A stretch of DNA of 64,000 bases from Cryptomeria japonica (taxonomy: Eukaryota; Streptophyta; Pinopsida; Cupressales; Cupressaceae), in contig NC_081415.1 of NCBI RefSeq assembly GCF_030272615.1, positions 512,829,034 to 512,893,033 on the forward strand. The letters run 5' to 3'. Position 1 is the first letter of the stretch, and every line of letters begins with the position of its first letter. Below, piece by piece: positions 38,011 through 50,506 of this stretch. The notes under the pieces were generated by a model that worked only from the letters and a program-made list of their open reading frames with translations, was not told the DNA's origin and ran no database searches. The position numbers were made by a program, and so were the translations under genes.

Positions 38011-39667
38011 ATAGTGATTGTGTGCTTCTTCTCATTGTCCCTAAACTTGGGGGACATTGATCTTTCTCTTATCCTTTGTAAGGATCCACTTTTCCAATGT
38101 TGAGTGGTATTTTCTTATGATTTGATGTCATTCCTTGTGTGAAGTTGTCTATTTGCTCAAGGATTCTCTCTTATGCAAGAGGTGTGTATCCTTTACTACA
38201 ACCCCTTTTACACTTAGTAATTATATATATTATAGACAAAACCCTCACTTTGGGTCAAAACTTTGTCATCCTTCATTGAGAATCCCTTTATCTAGTAATA
38301 GAAGGAAGGTAAATATTCTTGTTCTCCATCCCTTCTTTTGGTAAAAGATATGTTTTTCCAAGAAATTCATCTTGGGGGTGAATGTCTTTGAGGAAAGATC
38401 TCATATCCTCCAAGGATTCCCTTTACACTTATTGCAAGATATCACTTTATCAACTATCTTATCCTTTCTTATAAGAGTAAGATATCACTTTATCAACCAT
38501 CTTATCCTTGCTTAAAAGAGTATTGCCTCTTTATCCTGGATTTATGAACATTATTACCTAAAATGATATTCCATTGGTGTTGAAGGTGGGTATCCATGTT
38601 TATAGATTCCTTAACACATCAACACAGGGATATATTGGCATCTTAAGGTGGGGGCATACATATCACCCTCTTTATGCTATATTGTAGTATATTTTTGTAT
38701 GTCTTAAATGAGGTGTTCATTCTTGAAATTAGAGAAAACAAACTCTTACATGAGATGCTTAATACTGGAAACTAGATGCAACATTTATATATGTCTCATA
38801 TGGGATGCACATTCTTAAAATGAGAGAAAACAAACTATTACATGAGATGTTCTTGAAGCAAGGCATATATTTATTTTAGACAAGGTTACACATACTCAAA
38901 ACTAAAGGAAACAAAAACTTACATGAGACGTTCATGAAATTAGACACACATTTATATTTTAGTTCATGTCTTATACAAGTTGTTGTATGCTCCAAACCAG
39001 AGAAAAAACTCTTATACAAGATGCTTAACACCTAAAACAAGACAGTTGCATACCCAATACGATGAGTAGAACTAAAAAAAATAGCTAGACTCTTATGACT
39101 CTCATCCACATCATGGATCACCTAGAAAAATGCATATTGGCTATGGTATCCATGTCATGTCCCACTTTTCTTCCCATGGATCACCTAGAAAAACAAAACT
39201 AGAATGTGATATCCATGTTTGTTACCTTTCTTCTATTCATGAGCTCATAGCTTTTCTATTTTTAGTTCATGGTTTGATGCGTTCTATTGCTCTTATTATG
39301 TGATCTCTTGTATCCTTGTGATGATATTTTTAATAATGATATTAGTGGTTGAGACATTTTGATTATTGAGGCCTCTTCAGCTAGTTGACATGAGGTCTTT
39401 TTTTTTGTTTTTAGCTTTTTTGTTGTGTGTCTTTTTCATTTTTTCTTTGTCTCTCCTTGTTTTCCTTTTTGTCTTTGTATTTGTTTGTGTGCCCTTGCAT
39501 GCGACTATGTGAGTCAATATCCAAAGATTGGGGGCTTGGTTCCTCAAAATTAGTGATATCTTATACTCCTTATGATCTCACTCCTAATTTCTTCTCTCTT
39601 TCATCTTTCATCTATTGTACCATGAGTATTTGCATAGGCTCATAGTCATGTTAAACTGGGGGCTAAA
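38011..39667 (+). other. 3' internal region of the outermost element
   Basis: Aligns in part with 50650-51581 of the inner Gypsy-type element (shared AAGGATCCACTTTT, CAAGGATTCTCTCTTA and ACTACAACC segments). It ends with the purine tract AAACTGGGGGCTAAA before the 3' LTR. ORFs in it are short and without domains. The shared sequence shows the two elements belong to one family group. Confidence 0.65.
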
Positions 39668-40106
39668 TGTAGCATCGAAAATTGTCACTAGGACAATTTA
39701 CACCTCATATATCTACCTCTACTTTAGCATGTCCTATCCTCAACAATTTTTTGGAACTATTTGTACCTATTCTTGATCTTTGAGGTCATGAACATCCTTT
39801 TGTGGGTCCTACCACGGCATACCAACCTAATTTTAGTATTATTTTGTCTAAATTGTGTTGGGAATAGTGTGTGAAATGCCTTGGTCTAGACCATGGTGCC
39901 CCAAAACTCCATGGTCCCCCATAATCTAGCCCCAATTTAAAATAGGGTAGGGCTTGTATCTCATTGGTAAGATTTGATCCATGTGGCTCTATATGACCAT
40001 TGGAGGTTGGCCTATTCACTAATTTACCTAGAAACCCCTAAATAAAGATAGTTTATCAATGCATTTCCATCTAAGAAATCTAAGTCTCCATTCCTATCAT
40101 TCAAGC
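39668..40106 (+). repeat. 3' LTR of the outermost element, left part
   Basis: Starts TGTAGCATCG. It is cut at 40106 by the Copia insertion and resumes at 54488. The junction carries the CAAGC duplication (40102-40106). Confidence 0.88.
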
Positions 40107-41172
40107 TGTTGGTATTTTGGTATGGTTTTGTCATTGATGTCAACACCTACTAAATACACCTACTTTGGACATCTAGCAACATTCACCAGCAAACAGTAAA
40201 CTGTGTAACAGTTACCGATATATGATTAACCGGCAGGATATAATGTTCACCGGTACCTGGAATGACATGGAACACACTTGGTAATGTCGAAGACATCATG
40301 TGGACACTTTATTTTGAAGTAATAATCATTGGTATATTCTTATTTGCATATTTTCTTTTACCGGCAAATAGGTCTAGGTTATCTAGGGTTACAACGGCAG
40401 GTTTATCTTTTCTAGATCAGCATGGCACACTATGGAGATGATTTATTATTGTTGTAAATGCATTAAGCCGACATATTCAATCAGTCATTGCATCGGATAT
40501 TGTATTATTTGTAAAATGTTTTTATTGTAATATTTTGTAGAGCCGACCTACTAAAATTGGTCTTAGGGTATGTTATAAATGTAAGATCTTATTTGTAAGA
40601 TCAAGTATGGAATGCGAAAAAGATTCAAGTGAAAGTATATGAGAGATAAAGTAGAGGCATACATGAAGACATCATTTGAAGGTGAAGTTAGGTTTTTGTA
40701 GAAGCATATCAGCATTACACCGGTACTGAATTCAGCATATGTAGATGCAATTTTGTGCAGTAGATTCTTATTGGATTTAACTATCCAACTGTAGTCAATG
40801 TGACTCCCATTTGTGATTGAGCAGTGAGCTCTAGGCTATTGGCTTTTCTACATGTGTAGACCCCTCTTGTACACTTACTATCTAAAGTAGTATCATCTGA
40901 TTGTGGGTAAGGTTTCCCACTGTGGTTTTTTCTTTATAGGGTTTCCACATACAAATATTGGTGTCGTGTTGTGGATGACTTTCTGCTTATGTTTCATGCA
41001 TTAATTCTTACCGGTATAGAAATTTACTATTAACACTATCTACCGGCATACTTAAATGATTTACTGGTATTAAGCATTAAGTTGGTTAATAAGTTTTTGG
41101 TTTGAATTTATTAGACAACTGATTCACACACCCCCCCCCCCCCCCCCCTCTCAGTTATCTCCAGGACCTACA
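40107..41172 (+). repeat. 5' LTR of the Copia element
   Basis: Starts TGTTGGTATTTTGG; TGTCATTGATGTCAAC follows about 20 bp in. A TATA-like TATAAATG is at 40574. Near its end is an 18-base C run (41131-41148); the 3' LTR has a shorter C run. Confidence 0.93.
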
Positions 41173-41229
41173 ATTGGTATCAGAGCCTAGTCCTCTTTTT
41201 GCAGAAGTTTAACAACTTGAGGAGATCCA

Positions 41230-44200
41230 ATGTCTACTAATTATTTCAGAAAGGATAGTCCTAAACTTGATGGAACCAACTATGGGATATGGAAAATCAG
41301 AATGGAGACACATCTGAATTGCATTGGTAAAGACATCTAGGAAGTTACTAAGAATGGTTATACTGCTATTGTAGCTGGTTAGACTACTCCCACTACTTTA
41401 GCTAAAGATGAAGAAAATGATTGCAAAGAAAGAGAAGCACTCTTGAGTGCATTATCAGATAGGTCCACTACAAAAGCTATTTGGGATCATTTGGAAACAC
41501 TAAATGAAGGGGATTCCACAGTCAAAATTACAAAACTTGAAAGCTTCTGAGTCAGGTATGAACATCTGAAAATGGAAGAAGATGAAAGGATTTCTTCTTT
41601 TATAGAAAGAGTAAATGAAATTGTTTTGGGTATCAAATGTTGTGGAGGAACCTTGAGTGAAGATGAGATTGTTTCAAAAATCTTAAGAGGTTTGCCACCG
41701 GCATATAAAATGAAGGTTACTGTTATAAATGAGTTGAGAACAATGCCTAATACATCAGTAACTAGGGATACATTGATTGGAAAACTTTCAGCTTTTGAAA
41801 TTGAGGAATTTGGTCCTATTACTACTATAAAAACTGATTTGGCCTTCAAAGCATCAACATCATCTGCTCCATCCTTTGACAAATCAGACTGGAGAGCCTT
41901 TTATGCAAGAGAACTTGAAGAAACTAGGAAGGAGAATGAAGAGCTTGAAGAACTTGAAGCACTATCTGCAAGAAAAATGCCAAAAGGCCCAATTGGAGGT
42001 AAGTATGAAGGTAAAGCACCCTTTAAATGTTTTAACTATAATAAGATTGGTCATATGGCTTCAAGATTCCCTGATAGACATGCTAGACTAAGAGAAGAAG
42101 CTAGAAGAACATACAAACCTAATCCTAAATATCAGAGATATAGATTTAAGAAAAACAAAGATAAATCTTGTTACATTGCTGATGAAGGTGTGACTGATGA
42201 TTCTGATGAGGATCCAGTAGAAAATGGATGGGTCTTTGCTGCTATAACAAAAGATCAACCAGTACCTATCGCTCAACTGGTAGAACAAGCCCTAGCAGCT
42301 AAAGTTGAATCAAAGGATGAATGGATTATTGACTTAGGATGCTCACATCACATGACTGGAGACAAAGGTAAATTCTTGAACTTTCAAGAATACAATGGAG
42401 GTTTAGTAAGATTCGAAGATGACAAAGCCTATTCAATCAAAGGTAAGGGTTCAATATCTCTTGATGGTAAACATAACACTAACAATGTCTACTATGTTGA
42501 AGGATTAAAACATAATCTTTTAAGTGTTGGTCAATTAGTTGAGAAAGGTTTTCAGTTACAATTTAAAAATGGAAAATGCAAAATCATGAATAGAACTGGT
42601 TTGATAATTGCAACCAGTAATCAGACTAGAGGTAATATCTTTCATTTGAATAACAGTGAAAAGGAACGCTTAATTGCACATATAGATGAAAGTTGGCTAT
42701 GGCATAAAAGACTATGTCATGTAAATTTTGATTGCATGGTAAAAATCAGTACTTCTAAGGCAGTTAGAGATCTACCTAAAATTGTGAAACCTCATAATAC
42801 AATTTGCAAGGAATGTCAATTTGGAAAACACGTTAGAGCTAGTTTCAAAAGTATTCCAGAAAAATCCAATAATGCCCTTGATTTAATTCACATTGATTTA
42901 TGTGGTCTAGCTAGAACTAAAAGCTTACAAGGTGATAGATATTTCATGCTAATTATTGATGATTACTCTAGAATGTGTTGGGTTACTTTTCTCAGAGAAA
43001 AATCAGAAGCACTTGGGAAGTTCAAACTATTCAAAGCAATGGTTGAAAATGAAACTGGTAAGAAAATTAAATGTTTAAGATCAGATCAAGGAGGAGAATT
43101 CACATCTAAAGATTTTAATACATTCTGTGAAGTAAATGGATTCAAAAGACAGTTATTAGCACATTGGACACCACAACAAAATGGAGTTGTTGAAAGAAAA
43201 AATTGAACTATTTTCGATGTAGCAAGAAGTATGTTATCAAAAGAAAATCTACCACATGTGTACTGGAGAGAGGCAGTAAGCACTGCTATCTATACATTCA
43301 ACAAAGTTCACATCAAAGGTGAAACTAGTAAGACCCCTCATGAACTATGGTTTGGTAATACTCCTACTCTTAAGTATTTCAGAATTTTTGGAAGTAAATG
43401 TTATATTAGAAGAGATGAGTATATTGGCAAGTTTGATCCTAGAAGTGATGAAGGAATATTTCCTGGTTATTCATCTAAGAGTAAAGCATATAGATGTTTT
43501 AATAAAAGATTATAGAAAATTGTTGAGAGTACAAATGTAAAGATTGATGAACAATTCAGAGGAACTTCAAGGTATATAGACTCTAAATTGGAAATAGAAA
43601 TTATGACAAATGGACCTACAATAAATCCACCGGTACAGAATGATGATCCAGTTACTCTGGTATCATCAGAGGATTCCATAGTAATTGAAGAACAACAACA
43701 GACTAAGACACCCCGGTATGTAAGACTGAATCATTCTAAAGATCAGATAATTGAAAGAAAATTTAAAGGAGTCATGACAAGAGGAAGATTGGCAAATGAA
43801 GAGGTATGTCTTATTTCTCAAATTGAACCATTATCTATCAATGAGGCAAGTGAAGATAAATTTTGGATTAAAGCTATGGAAGAAGAATTAGGACAAATTG
43901 AGAAAAATAATACTTGGACATTAGTTCCCCGGCCTAAAAATAAAAATGTAATTGGAGCCAAATGGGTATTTAGAAACAAACTCAATGAAGATGGTAAGGT
44001 TGTCAGAAATAAAGAAAGACTAGTGTGTAAGGGATATTCTCACAAAGAAGGAGTTGATTACAATGAAACCTTTGCACCGGTAGCCAGAATTGAGGTAGTT
44101 AGATTATTCTTGGCTTTTGCAGCTCACAAGGATTACAAAGTTTATCAAATGGATATTAAATGTGCATTTTTGAATGGAGATCTTGAAGAGGAAGTCTATA

Positions 44201-45360
44201 TTGAACAACCTGATGGATTTTCCCTGATAGATGACAATGATATGGTTTGTAGATTAAGAAAAGCTCTGTATGGATTAAAACAAGCTCCAAGAGCTTGGTA
44301 TGCAAGATTGGATAAGTATCTTTTAAAGATTGGTTTTACTAAAGGAAATGCAGATAGCAATTTATATTACAAAGTAACTAATGATGACATCTTGATTATT
44401 GAAGTATTTGTTGGTGATATAATCTTTGGAGGAGAAGATGAATTATGCAAAGAATTTTCTCTTGAAATGCAACAAGAATTTGAAATGTCTATGATCAGAG
44501 AAATAAAATTCTTTTTAGGATTGAAGATTTTATAGACTGATAAAGGCATATTTTTGAGTCAATCTAAGTACTTGAAAGAACTACTTAAGAAATTTGGGAT
44601 GGAGAACTCTAAACAAGTAAGCACACCTATGACTACAAATGACAAATTATCTCAAAGGGATGAATCTACACCTATTAATCCAACTAGATACAAATCTATG
44701 ATAGGAGGTTTACTATATTTGACACAAACCAGACCTGATATTATGAATGCAGTATGTATAGTTTCTAGATTTCAGAGTAATCCTAGGGAAAATCATGAAT
44801 TAGCAGTAAAAAGGATTTTCCGGTACTTACAAGGCACATCAAATCTTGGATTATGGTATCCTAAAGATGAAAATTTTGATCTATATGCATACACAGATGC
44901 AAATTGGGTAGGAGATGTGGATGATAGAAAAAGCACCATTGGAGGAGCATTCTTTCTTGGAAAGAGATTAGTTTCTTGGTTAAGTAAGAAACAGAGTTGT
45001 ACATCTTTATCAACAACATAATCAAAATATGTTGCAGCAGCAACAAACTATACATAGGTACTTTGGCTTAAGTAGATGTTGAAAGACATAAAGGTAAAAT
45101 GCAAGGAACCTATTACTATATATTGTGATAACACTGCAGCAATTGATATATCTAAGAATCCAGTATTCCATTCTAAAACAAAACATGTTTCTATCAAACT
45201 GAATTTTCTAAGGGAAAAAGTTGAAGAAAAGGAGATAAAACTGGTTTATGTGAATACTAAAGAACAACGTGTAGATATTTTAGCAAAACCTTTGCCTAAG
45301 GAAACTTTTGAGTATCTCAGAGATCAGCTAGGAGTCATACCTCCACCGGTAGAGACTTAG
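41230..45360 (+). pseudogene. gag-pol: Copia gag-pol polyprotein, nine nonsense codons, no frameshift
   Basis: 1,376-residue polyprotein in one unbroken frame. Domains by codon: UBN2 Gag 1-260; zinc knuckle near 267 with two ligands lost (CFNY...H...F); protease motif IIDLG near 367 (active-site Ser replaced by Leu); pre-integrase LWHKRLCH; integrase with Asp556, Asp619, Glu655 intact (D-D-35-E); RT with Asp975, but FVGD at 1060-1063 where YVDD is expected, so one catalytic Asp is Gly; RNase H with Asp1223 and Asp1300. Stops: 41338, 41380, 41548, 43204, 43513, 44533, 45019, 45055, 45073. Each can derive from CAG, CAA, CGA or TGG by one transition. Not functional now. Confidence 0.95.
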
Positions 45361-45574
45361 ATAGTTGATGACTGTCAACAACCGACAGAATTAAATGGAC
45401 AAATCTTTTATTCTGGTATTTGATGAGGAAGCTACTTCTCAGGGGGAGTAGTTGGTATTTCTGTATGGACTTAAATTTTGTAGATTTGGCATTTGATGTC
45501 AAAGGGGGAGAGATATATGGAAAAACACATTATCAATTGAGGAGAGATATCTATGGTGAAAATTGGTATAGGAT
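45361..45574 (+). other. Copia 3' untranslated region, left part
   Basis: Non-coding. It contains TTTGATGTCAAAGGGGGAGAG near 45492-45510, a purine run like the terminal tract. The Gypsy-type insertion splits it; its right part is 53287-53425. Confidence 0.75.
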
Positions 45575-47255
45575 TGTAGCGTCGTAAATTGTACGCACTT
45601 GCTAGGGTGGTACAATTTCACACCTAGTTTAGCACCCGCCTTGGCGCATTTTGCATTTTGCATTGCATTTCCCCTTTAGCACTTAATTAATTAAATTAAT
45701 TAGGTCTAAGGTCCTATTTTATCATCTCCCATATCATAAAGTTGGGCCCTTTCATTAAAGTGTGCCCCTTTCATTTTATTCTTCCAATACATCATTTAAT
45801 CAAAAACCCTAATTAGGTCCTATTTTGAACTTGGGGGCTTGATTTCGGGGGTCAAAACATCTCGAAATGACCTGTAACTTCAGGATTCTCTCTAAAATCA
45901 TCCTATCTGACGGCCCTAAAAATTTGGTGAAAAGTTGTCAGGACCATGGCGCCCGTGCAACATGGTCCCGGACATTTTTCCCGAAATTTTGGGAGCACGA
46001 TCCAATCATAAAATAAAGCTTAACCCCAAGAAATTGGCGGGACATTCAATCTCTAGGTTGGCCAAAATACGAATTTACAACCTAGGGTTTCATACATAAA
46101 AGCTCTCTTTCCTCATTTGAAAGGATCCGATTTTTGATTTTCAGGGCCTCATATGCAGCGAAAGAGCAGATCTTTGAAGACTTCAACAACATTCAACATC
46201 CATCTATCAAGTATTCATCAATTTCATTCATTCACTTAGGGCTTGGAAGACATTGAAGAGCAATAGGAGATTACCGACTGAAGATTGGCTTGTACTCCTC
46301 CCTTGAGGGTTGGGTATGATTTCATGTTGTTTTCATGTCTTTGCATAAGCTTCAATATATCCTTTATTCATGCTTTAGATCACTTTGCATCTTGATTTAG
46401 AGCATTTACATTATCATTTACAAGCAATTAGGGTTTACTTTCTAGGTTGCTCTAGTTTTCTTTCTTGCATTTAAGGACCTTGCACACACACTAGGTCTGC
46501 ACACACAATAGATTTTACAATACAACTTGGCTATTTGTGGAGGTGGAAATCACCGAAGCGGGGGTTTGACTAAGGCAAAACCCTATATAGCCACCCAAAC
46601 ACCTTTTCAGATATAAGTGCAGGTTTCGGGACTCGGACGACGCCGCAGGTTGCAGATCCGGGAGAAGCAGACTGAGACCGACCTTCCCACCAAATTTCAG
46701 AGAAAAAGACCAGGACAGGGGCGTGGGGCACCCTGGTCCTGCCAAGACAGGGGCGCTGGGCGCCCTGGTCCCTACTGGGCACCCTGGTCCCTGGGACAGG
46801 GGCGCTGGGCGCCCTGGTCCGACACCATTTTCAGCATTTTTGACAGCTTTTTCCAAAGTGCAAAAACAGCAGTTTCCGGAGCAGTTTCAGGGGCAGAATC
46901 AGGACAGTGGCGCCCGCGCCCCCATCCCGAACATTTTCAGTCAGATTTTAACTCCGGGTATGCATTTTCATTCTTGTCTTATCCTTGTGTTTACAGCTTT
47001 CCATCATTTAAGTTCAATTCTGCAATCTTGTCATTAGTTCCTACTTGCATTTTGAGGTTAGGGATTGAACTTGCATCATTTTATCTTTCAATTTCAACAA
47101 GGGAATAGAAATCCTAATAGATATCCCGTGGCTCTCTCTTTCACAAAAAGAAGTAGCCAATTGTGCGATATCTCTAGGCTCTTTCGTATTCCGTAATGTG
47201 TGTCAAAAGGTAGGATTAGGGCATGTTAACCTAGTCTCTCTTTTTCCCCTACACA
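45575..47255 (+). repeat. 5' LTR of the young Gypsy-type element
   Basis: Contains a telo-box (AAACCCTAA, 45804-45812) and a GC-rich minisatellite of GGGCGCCCTGGTCC-like units at about 46708-46822. GC content is much higher than the surroundings. Confidence 0.93.
46708..46822. repeat. GC-rich minisatellite in the 5' LTR
   Basis: Repeated GACAGGGGCGCTGGGC and GCCCTGGTCC words, partly palindromic (GGGCGCCC). The 3' LTR copy at 52714-52848 has extra units, which explains most of the LTR length difference. Confidence 0.85.
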
Positions 47256-47411
47256 TTTTGGTGAACCCAACGTGAATCTATCATTGCTTCCTCTTGCATT
47301 GCATTTGTTAGATCTAGATTTAGATTTAGTGTGTTTTCATTTCATTTTCATTAAAAAAAAAAAAAAGTGTGTTTCTTTGCATTGTGTGTTTAAATTTTAT
47401 GCAATTTCAAA

Positions 47412-48944
47412 ATGTTAGATTTTTATTTGCAAGATGATCATATTTGTGATGATTATGAGTTAGATGAAGCTTTAGATGAATTTTTGAAACCTAAATATAC
47501 CAAACCTTCATTTTACCAAAAACTCATAAACCTTGTTACTATGCCATTTAGATGTGATGAGAAAGATAAGTCAAATGGTTCCTCTCAAGGGTACATTCCT
47601 ATCAACTCTTCCACTGAATCTAGTAACATGGTTGTGTTCAATAATCCCCTCTATGAGGAAATATCTCCTTTTGAATCAAAAGATGAACCTTTTAATAGAT
47701 ATGATCATGCTTTGTGGGATGATGCCCTTGATGCCTTTGTGTCTCCTAAAAATTGCTCCCTTCATGAGGATCCTTGTGTGCAAGAAGATGACATTATCCC
47801 TACATTTCCTAGTGATGACCTTTCCTTTTCCAACAAAATTCCCACTAGAGATGATGAATTAATGATAAATGCTTACCCTTCTCCTAAAGTTTGTCTTACC
47901 CATAAGCATCCCTTAGAGAAAGAAGATGAAATAATAAGCAATTTCCTTAATTCTCTCTCCCCTAAAGATCATATTGAACATATTTTGAGGAAAGAGGATG
48001 AGTTTAACACATTTATTGATGCTTTCCCTCCTAAGGATGAAGAATTAATAAACAATGTTATCTCCTCTCCCGAAATTGACAATACTTTAAACATTCCTTT
48101 CAACAACCTCACTATTTGGGATGAACCATTAGAAGAAGGTATAGATTATTCTCTACCCCTAGCCAAAGGGGATAAAATCAAGATTGGAAACTCCCTTGAT
48201 AGTTTCTCCCCTTCCTTGAATCTCAATTATTCTCCCTCTAAAAATAAAGCATCTCCCTCTCCTCAACTTGGTTCTACTCATAAGGAAACCCTAGTTCAAA
48301 GCAAGATGGTTAACATTTCTTTCAAAGATCTCCCTCTCAAAAGTGAGACTTTAGAGAGTAGTGTTGATCCTTCTCCTAGAGAGTTTATTCCCCATGTAGA
48401 TCCTTTGATGATAGAGGATGATATGACCTTTCCTCTTCCTACTAGAACATCAATGCTTATCCCTTGTCTCTCTCCTAAAATTGATTTAATCCGTGATAAG
48501 ATTTTAGTGCAAGAGAAGACTATCAATAATTCTTCCAACACTTTTGTTCATTCCTCTAAACCATCCTCAATCAATTTGATACATGTGAATGAGACACCTA
48601 ACAAACCTCTCTTCACTGTCCAAGGTGCTTGTCCTTCTCAAAATTCTCAACCTTTAAATAAGCCTATCTTAGTGGTTCAAGGTGGTTATGCTAATGATTC
48701 TTTTTGCACTCCTAAGAAACCCATTATTACTGTGCAAGGTGGTTATTCTTCTAAGAGCCCTTATGAGTATGCTAAGCAACTAACTAGAGAGAGTTATCAG
48801 CGGTTGCTCATACCTATAACACAAGAAACAATAGGCAACCTAGTCCTCCTCCAGTTATCCCCACTTCACTTCCTCTTTCCCAACCTATTCTTCCTCAAGC
48901 GCCTCGTATTTCACAAATGCTTAGTAAGGACTATGATCTCATAG
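47412..48944 (+). CDS. Acidic N-terminal ORF of the Gypsy-type element, function unknown
   Basis: 510 codons, 157 bases after the LTR end. Strongly acidic and Ser/Pro/Asn-rich with recurring DxxFxPK/SPK words, plus a C-terminal cluster of about three repeats of the pattern NKPxxxVQGG (48600-48745) followed by SPYEYAKQLTRESYQR. It occupies the gag position but shows no zinc knuckle and no Gag domain that I recognise. The genuine reading probably leaves this frame near 48830, where frame 2 begins a proline-rich segment leading to the protease; the last 38 or so codons here would be out of frame. The long open frame is consistent with the element's youth. Confidence 0.6.
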   Translation: MLDFYLQDDHICDDYELDEALDEFLKPKYTKPSFYQKLINLVTMPFRCDEKDKSNGSSQGYIPINSSTESSNMVVFNNPLYEEISPFESKDEPFNRYDHALWDDALDAFVSPKNCSLHEDPCVQEDDIIPTFPSDDLSFSNKIPTRDDELMINAYPSPKVCLTHKHPLEKEDEIISNFLNSLSPKDHIEHILRKEDEFNTFIDAFPPKDEELINNVISSPEIDNTLNIPFNNLTIWDEPLEEGIDYSLPLAKGDKIKIGNSLDSFSPSLNLNYSPSKNKASPSPQLGSTHKETLVQSKMVNISFKDLPLKSETLESSVDPSPREFIPHVDPLMIEDDMTFPLPTRTSMLIPCLSPKIDLIRDKILVQEKTINNSSNTFVHSSKPSSINLIHVNETPNKPLFTVQGACPSQNSQPLNKPILVVQGGYANDSFCTPKKPIITVQGGYSSKSPYEYAKQLTRESYQRLLIPITQETIGNLVLLQLSPLHFLFPNLFFLKRLVFHKCLVRTMIS

Positions 48945-50506
48945 AACAACTTAAAACTACTCCGGAAAAGATATCTCTTTGGGATTTGATACAAACTTCT
49001 TCTGTTTATCATGGAATGTTACAAGATGCCTTGAAAGATTTGAATGTTCCTCCACCTAATATATCTAGTAATATAGTGTCTTTGGTTAACTCTGTGATGA
49101 ATCCTAAAGCTCAAATTGTGTTTACCCAAGATGAGTTGCCTACTAGTGAAATTCAACAACAATATGATCCCTTGATGATTGTGGTTATCATAAATGACAC
49201 TGCTATAAGATGAACACTGGTAGATAATGGCTCTGGCCTTAATGTGTGTAGCATTAATCTATTGCATAAGATGAATGTGGATACATCCCTTATTGAGCCT
49301 GACTCTCATCCCATTTGAGGCTTTGATAATGTGGCTAAGTCTTCATTAGGTATTATCACCTTACCCGTCACAGTGGGACCTGTTACTTTGCCTACTCCTA
49401 TCCATGTTATGTCTGGAAATATAACATACAACTTGTTATTAGGGAGACCCTGGATTCACAGTATGCAAGTTGTCCCCTCTACATTGCATAGACAAGTTAA
49501 ATTTATTTATAACAATAAGACATATACCTTGATAGGTGATACTAAACTTCAGGCTTGTTTGCAAACATCTACTTCCAAAGGGAGTTCTTCTAAGCCTTCC
49601 TCTTCTAGTGATGACTCATTAAACAAGATACCTATGGATGAATCATCACCCTCTGATAATCAAAATTCTTTGGATGAGCCTAAAGCTCCTGAAGAAGATC
49701 CTTCTGGACTTGAGTCTACACATGAAAAGGCTTTTGATCCTGAGAAGGTTCTCGCGGAAGACGATTGGGGATCTCTTGATTTTAATCCCACCTTTGTAGG
49801 TGAATATAGGGTTCCTCCTAGAGATCTTAAAGGTAAAAAGAAGGAAGAAACTAGAGATCAATCAGTCTTACCTGAATCTATGAGCAATAATTTTGTGGCC
49901 GCTTCTCAAACTTCTTCTCCTCACACCTCTAATTATGAAGAGTATGATTCTTTGTCTTATGAAAAACCACCTTCTCTTCCTGAAATGGCTGATCATTATG
50001 GTCGTGGTTTTTGCATTTTTGCTAAGCATGGGTATCATGGAAATGGTTGTGGCGCTCATGAACAAGGGATAAAAGTTCCTCTAGAGACTAATTTTCACAA
50101 TTATGCCTTTGGACTTGGCTATAATCCCTGCAAACGCACTAAAGCATCTAAAAGACCATCTCTCAATGTGAATGCTATATTTAGTAGTGATGATGATCTC
50201 ACTTCAACTAAATCATCTTCTACTTCTATCAACTCTCATTCCCCTCATAAGGAAATCTTGGCAATGAACAAATCTCTTTATGAATCCCCTCAAATTTCTA
50301 AATCCACTTATGAATCTTTATCTCCTATTCATCATAAAGTCCTTTCCTCGAGGGATAAGGCTCTAATAAATTACACTCATCCCTCTTCTAAGAGTTCTTG
50401 TGACTTTTCTTCTTCAATTTTATACATGTTTTTGATCTCACTTATAGCTGAGCATTTAGCATGTCATATTCAAATACCTCATTCAATCTATCATGTCTTT
50501 AAATAA
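48828..50506 (+). pseudogene. Retropepsin and G-patch-like ORF of the Gypsy-type element
   Basis: Frame 2 runs from a proline-rich start through VFTQDELPTSE to a Gypsy-type aspartic protease: LVDNGSGLNVC (catalytic Asp at 49223) and LLGRPWIHSM near 49434-49465, the plant retropepsin signature. TGA codons at 49211 and 49316 interrupt it; both fit CGA-to-TGA. After the 49316 stop the frame is open to 50506. It covers a Ser/Asp-rich linker and, near 49986-50130, a Gly-rich block with FGLGYNP resembling the G-patch region found between protease and RT in plant Tat-type Gypsy elements. RT would be expected next but is absent. Confidence 0.8.

Noticed and set aside
46515-47108. Gly/Pro-rich ORFs on both strands in the LTR
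   Set aside because: They lie in the GC-rich minisatellite of an LTR, are mirrored in the second LTR, and have no domain.
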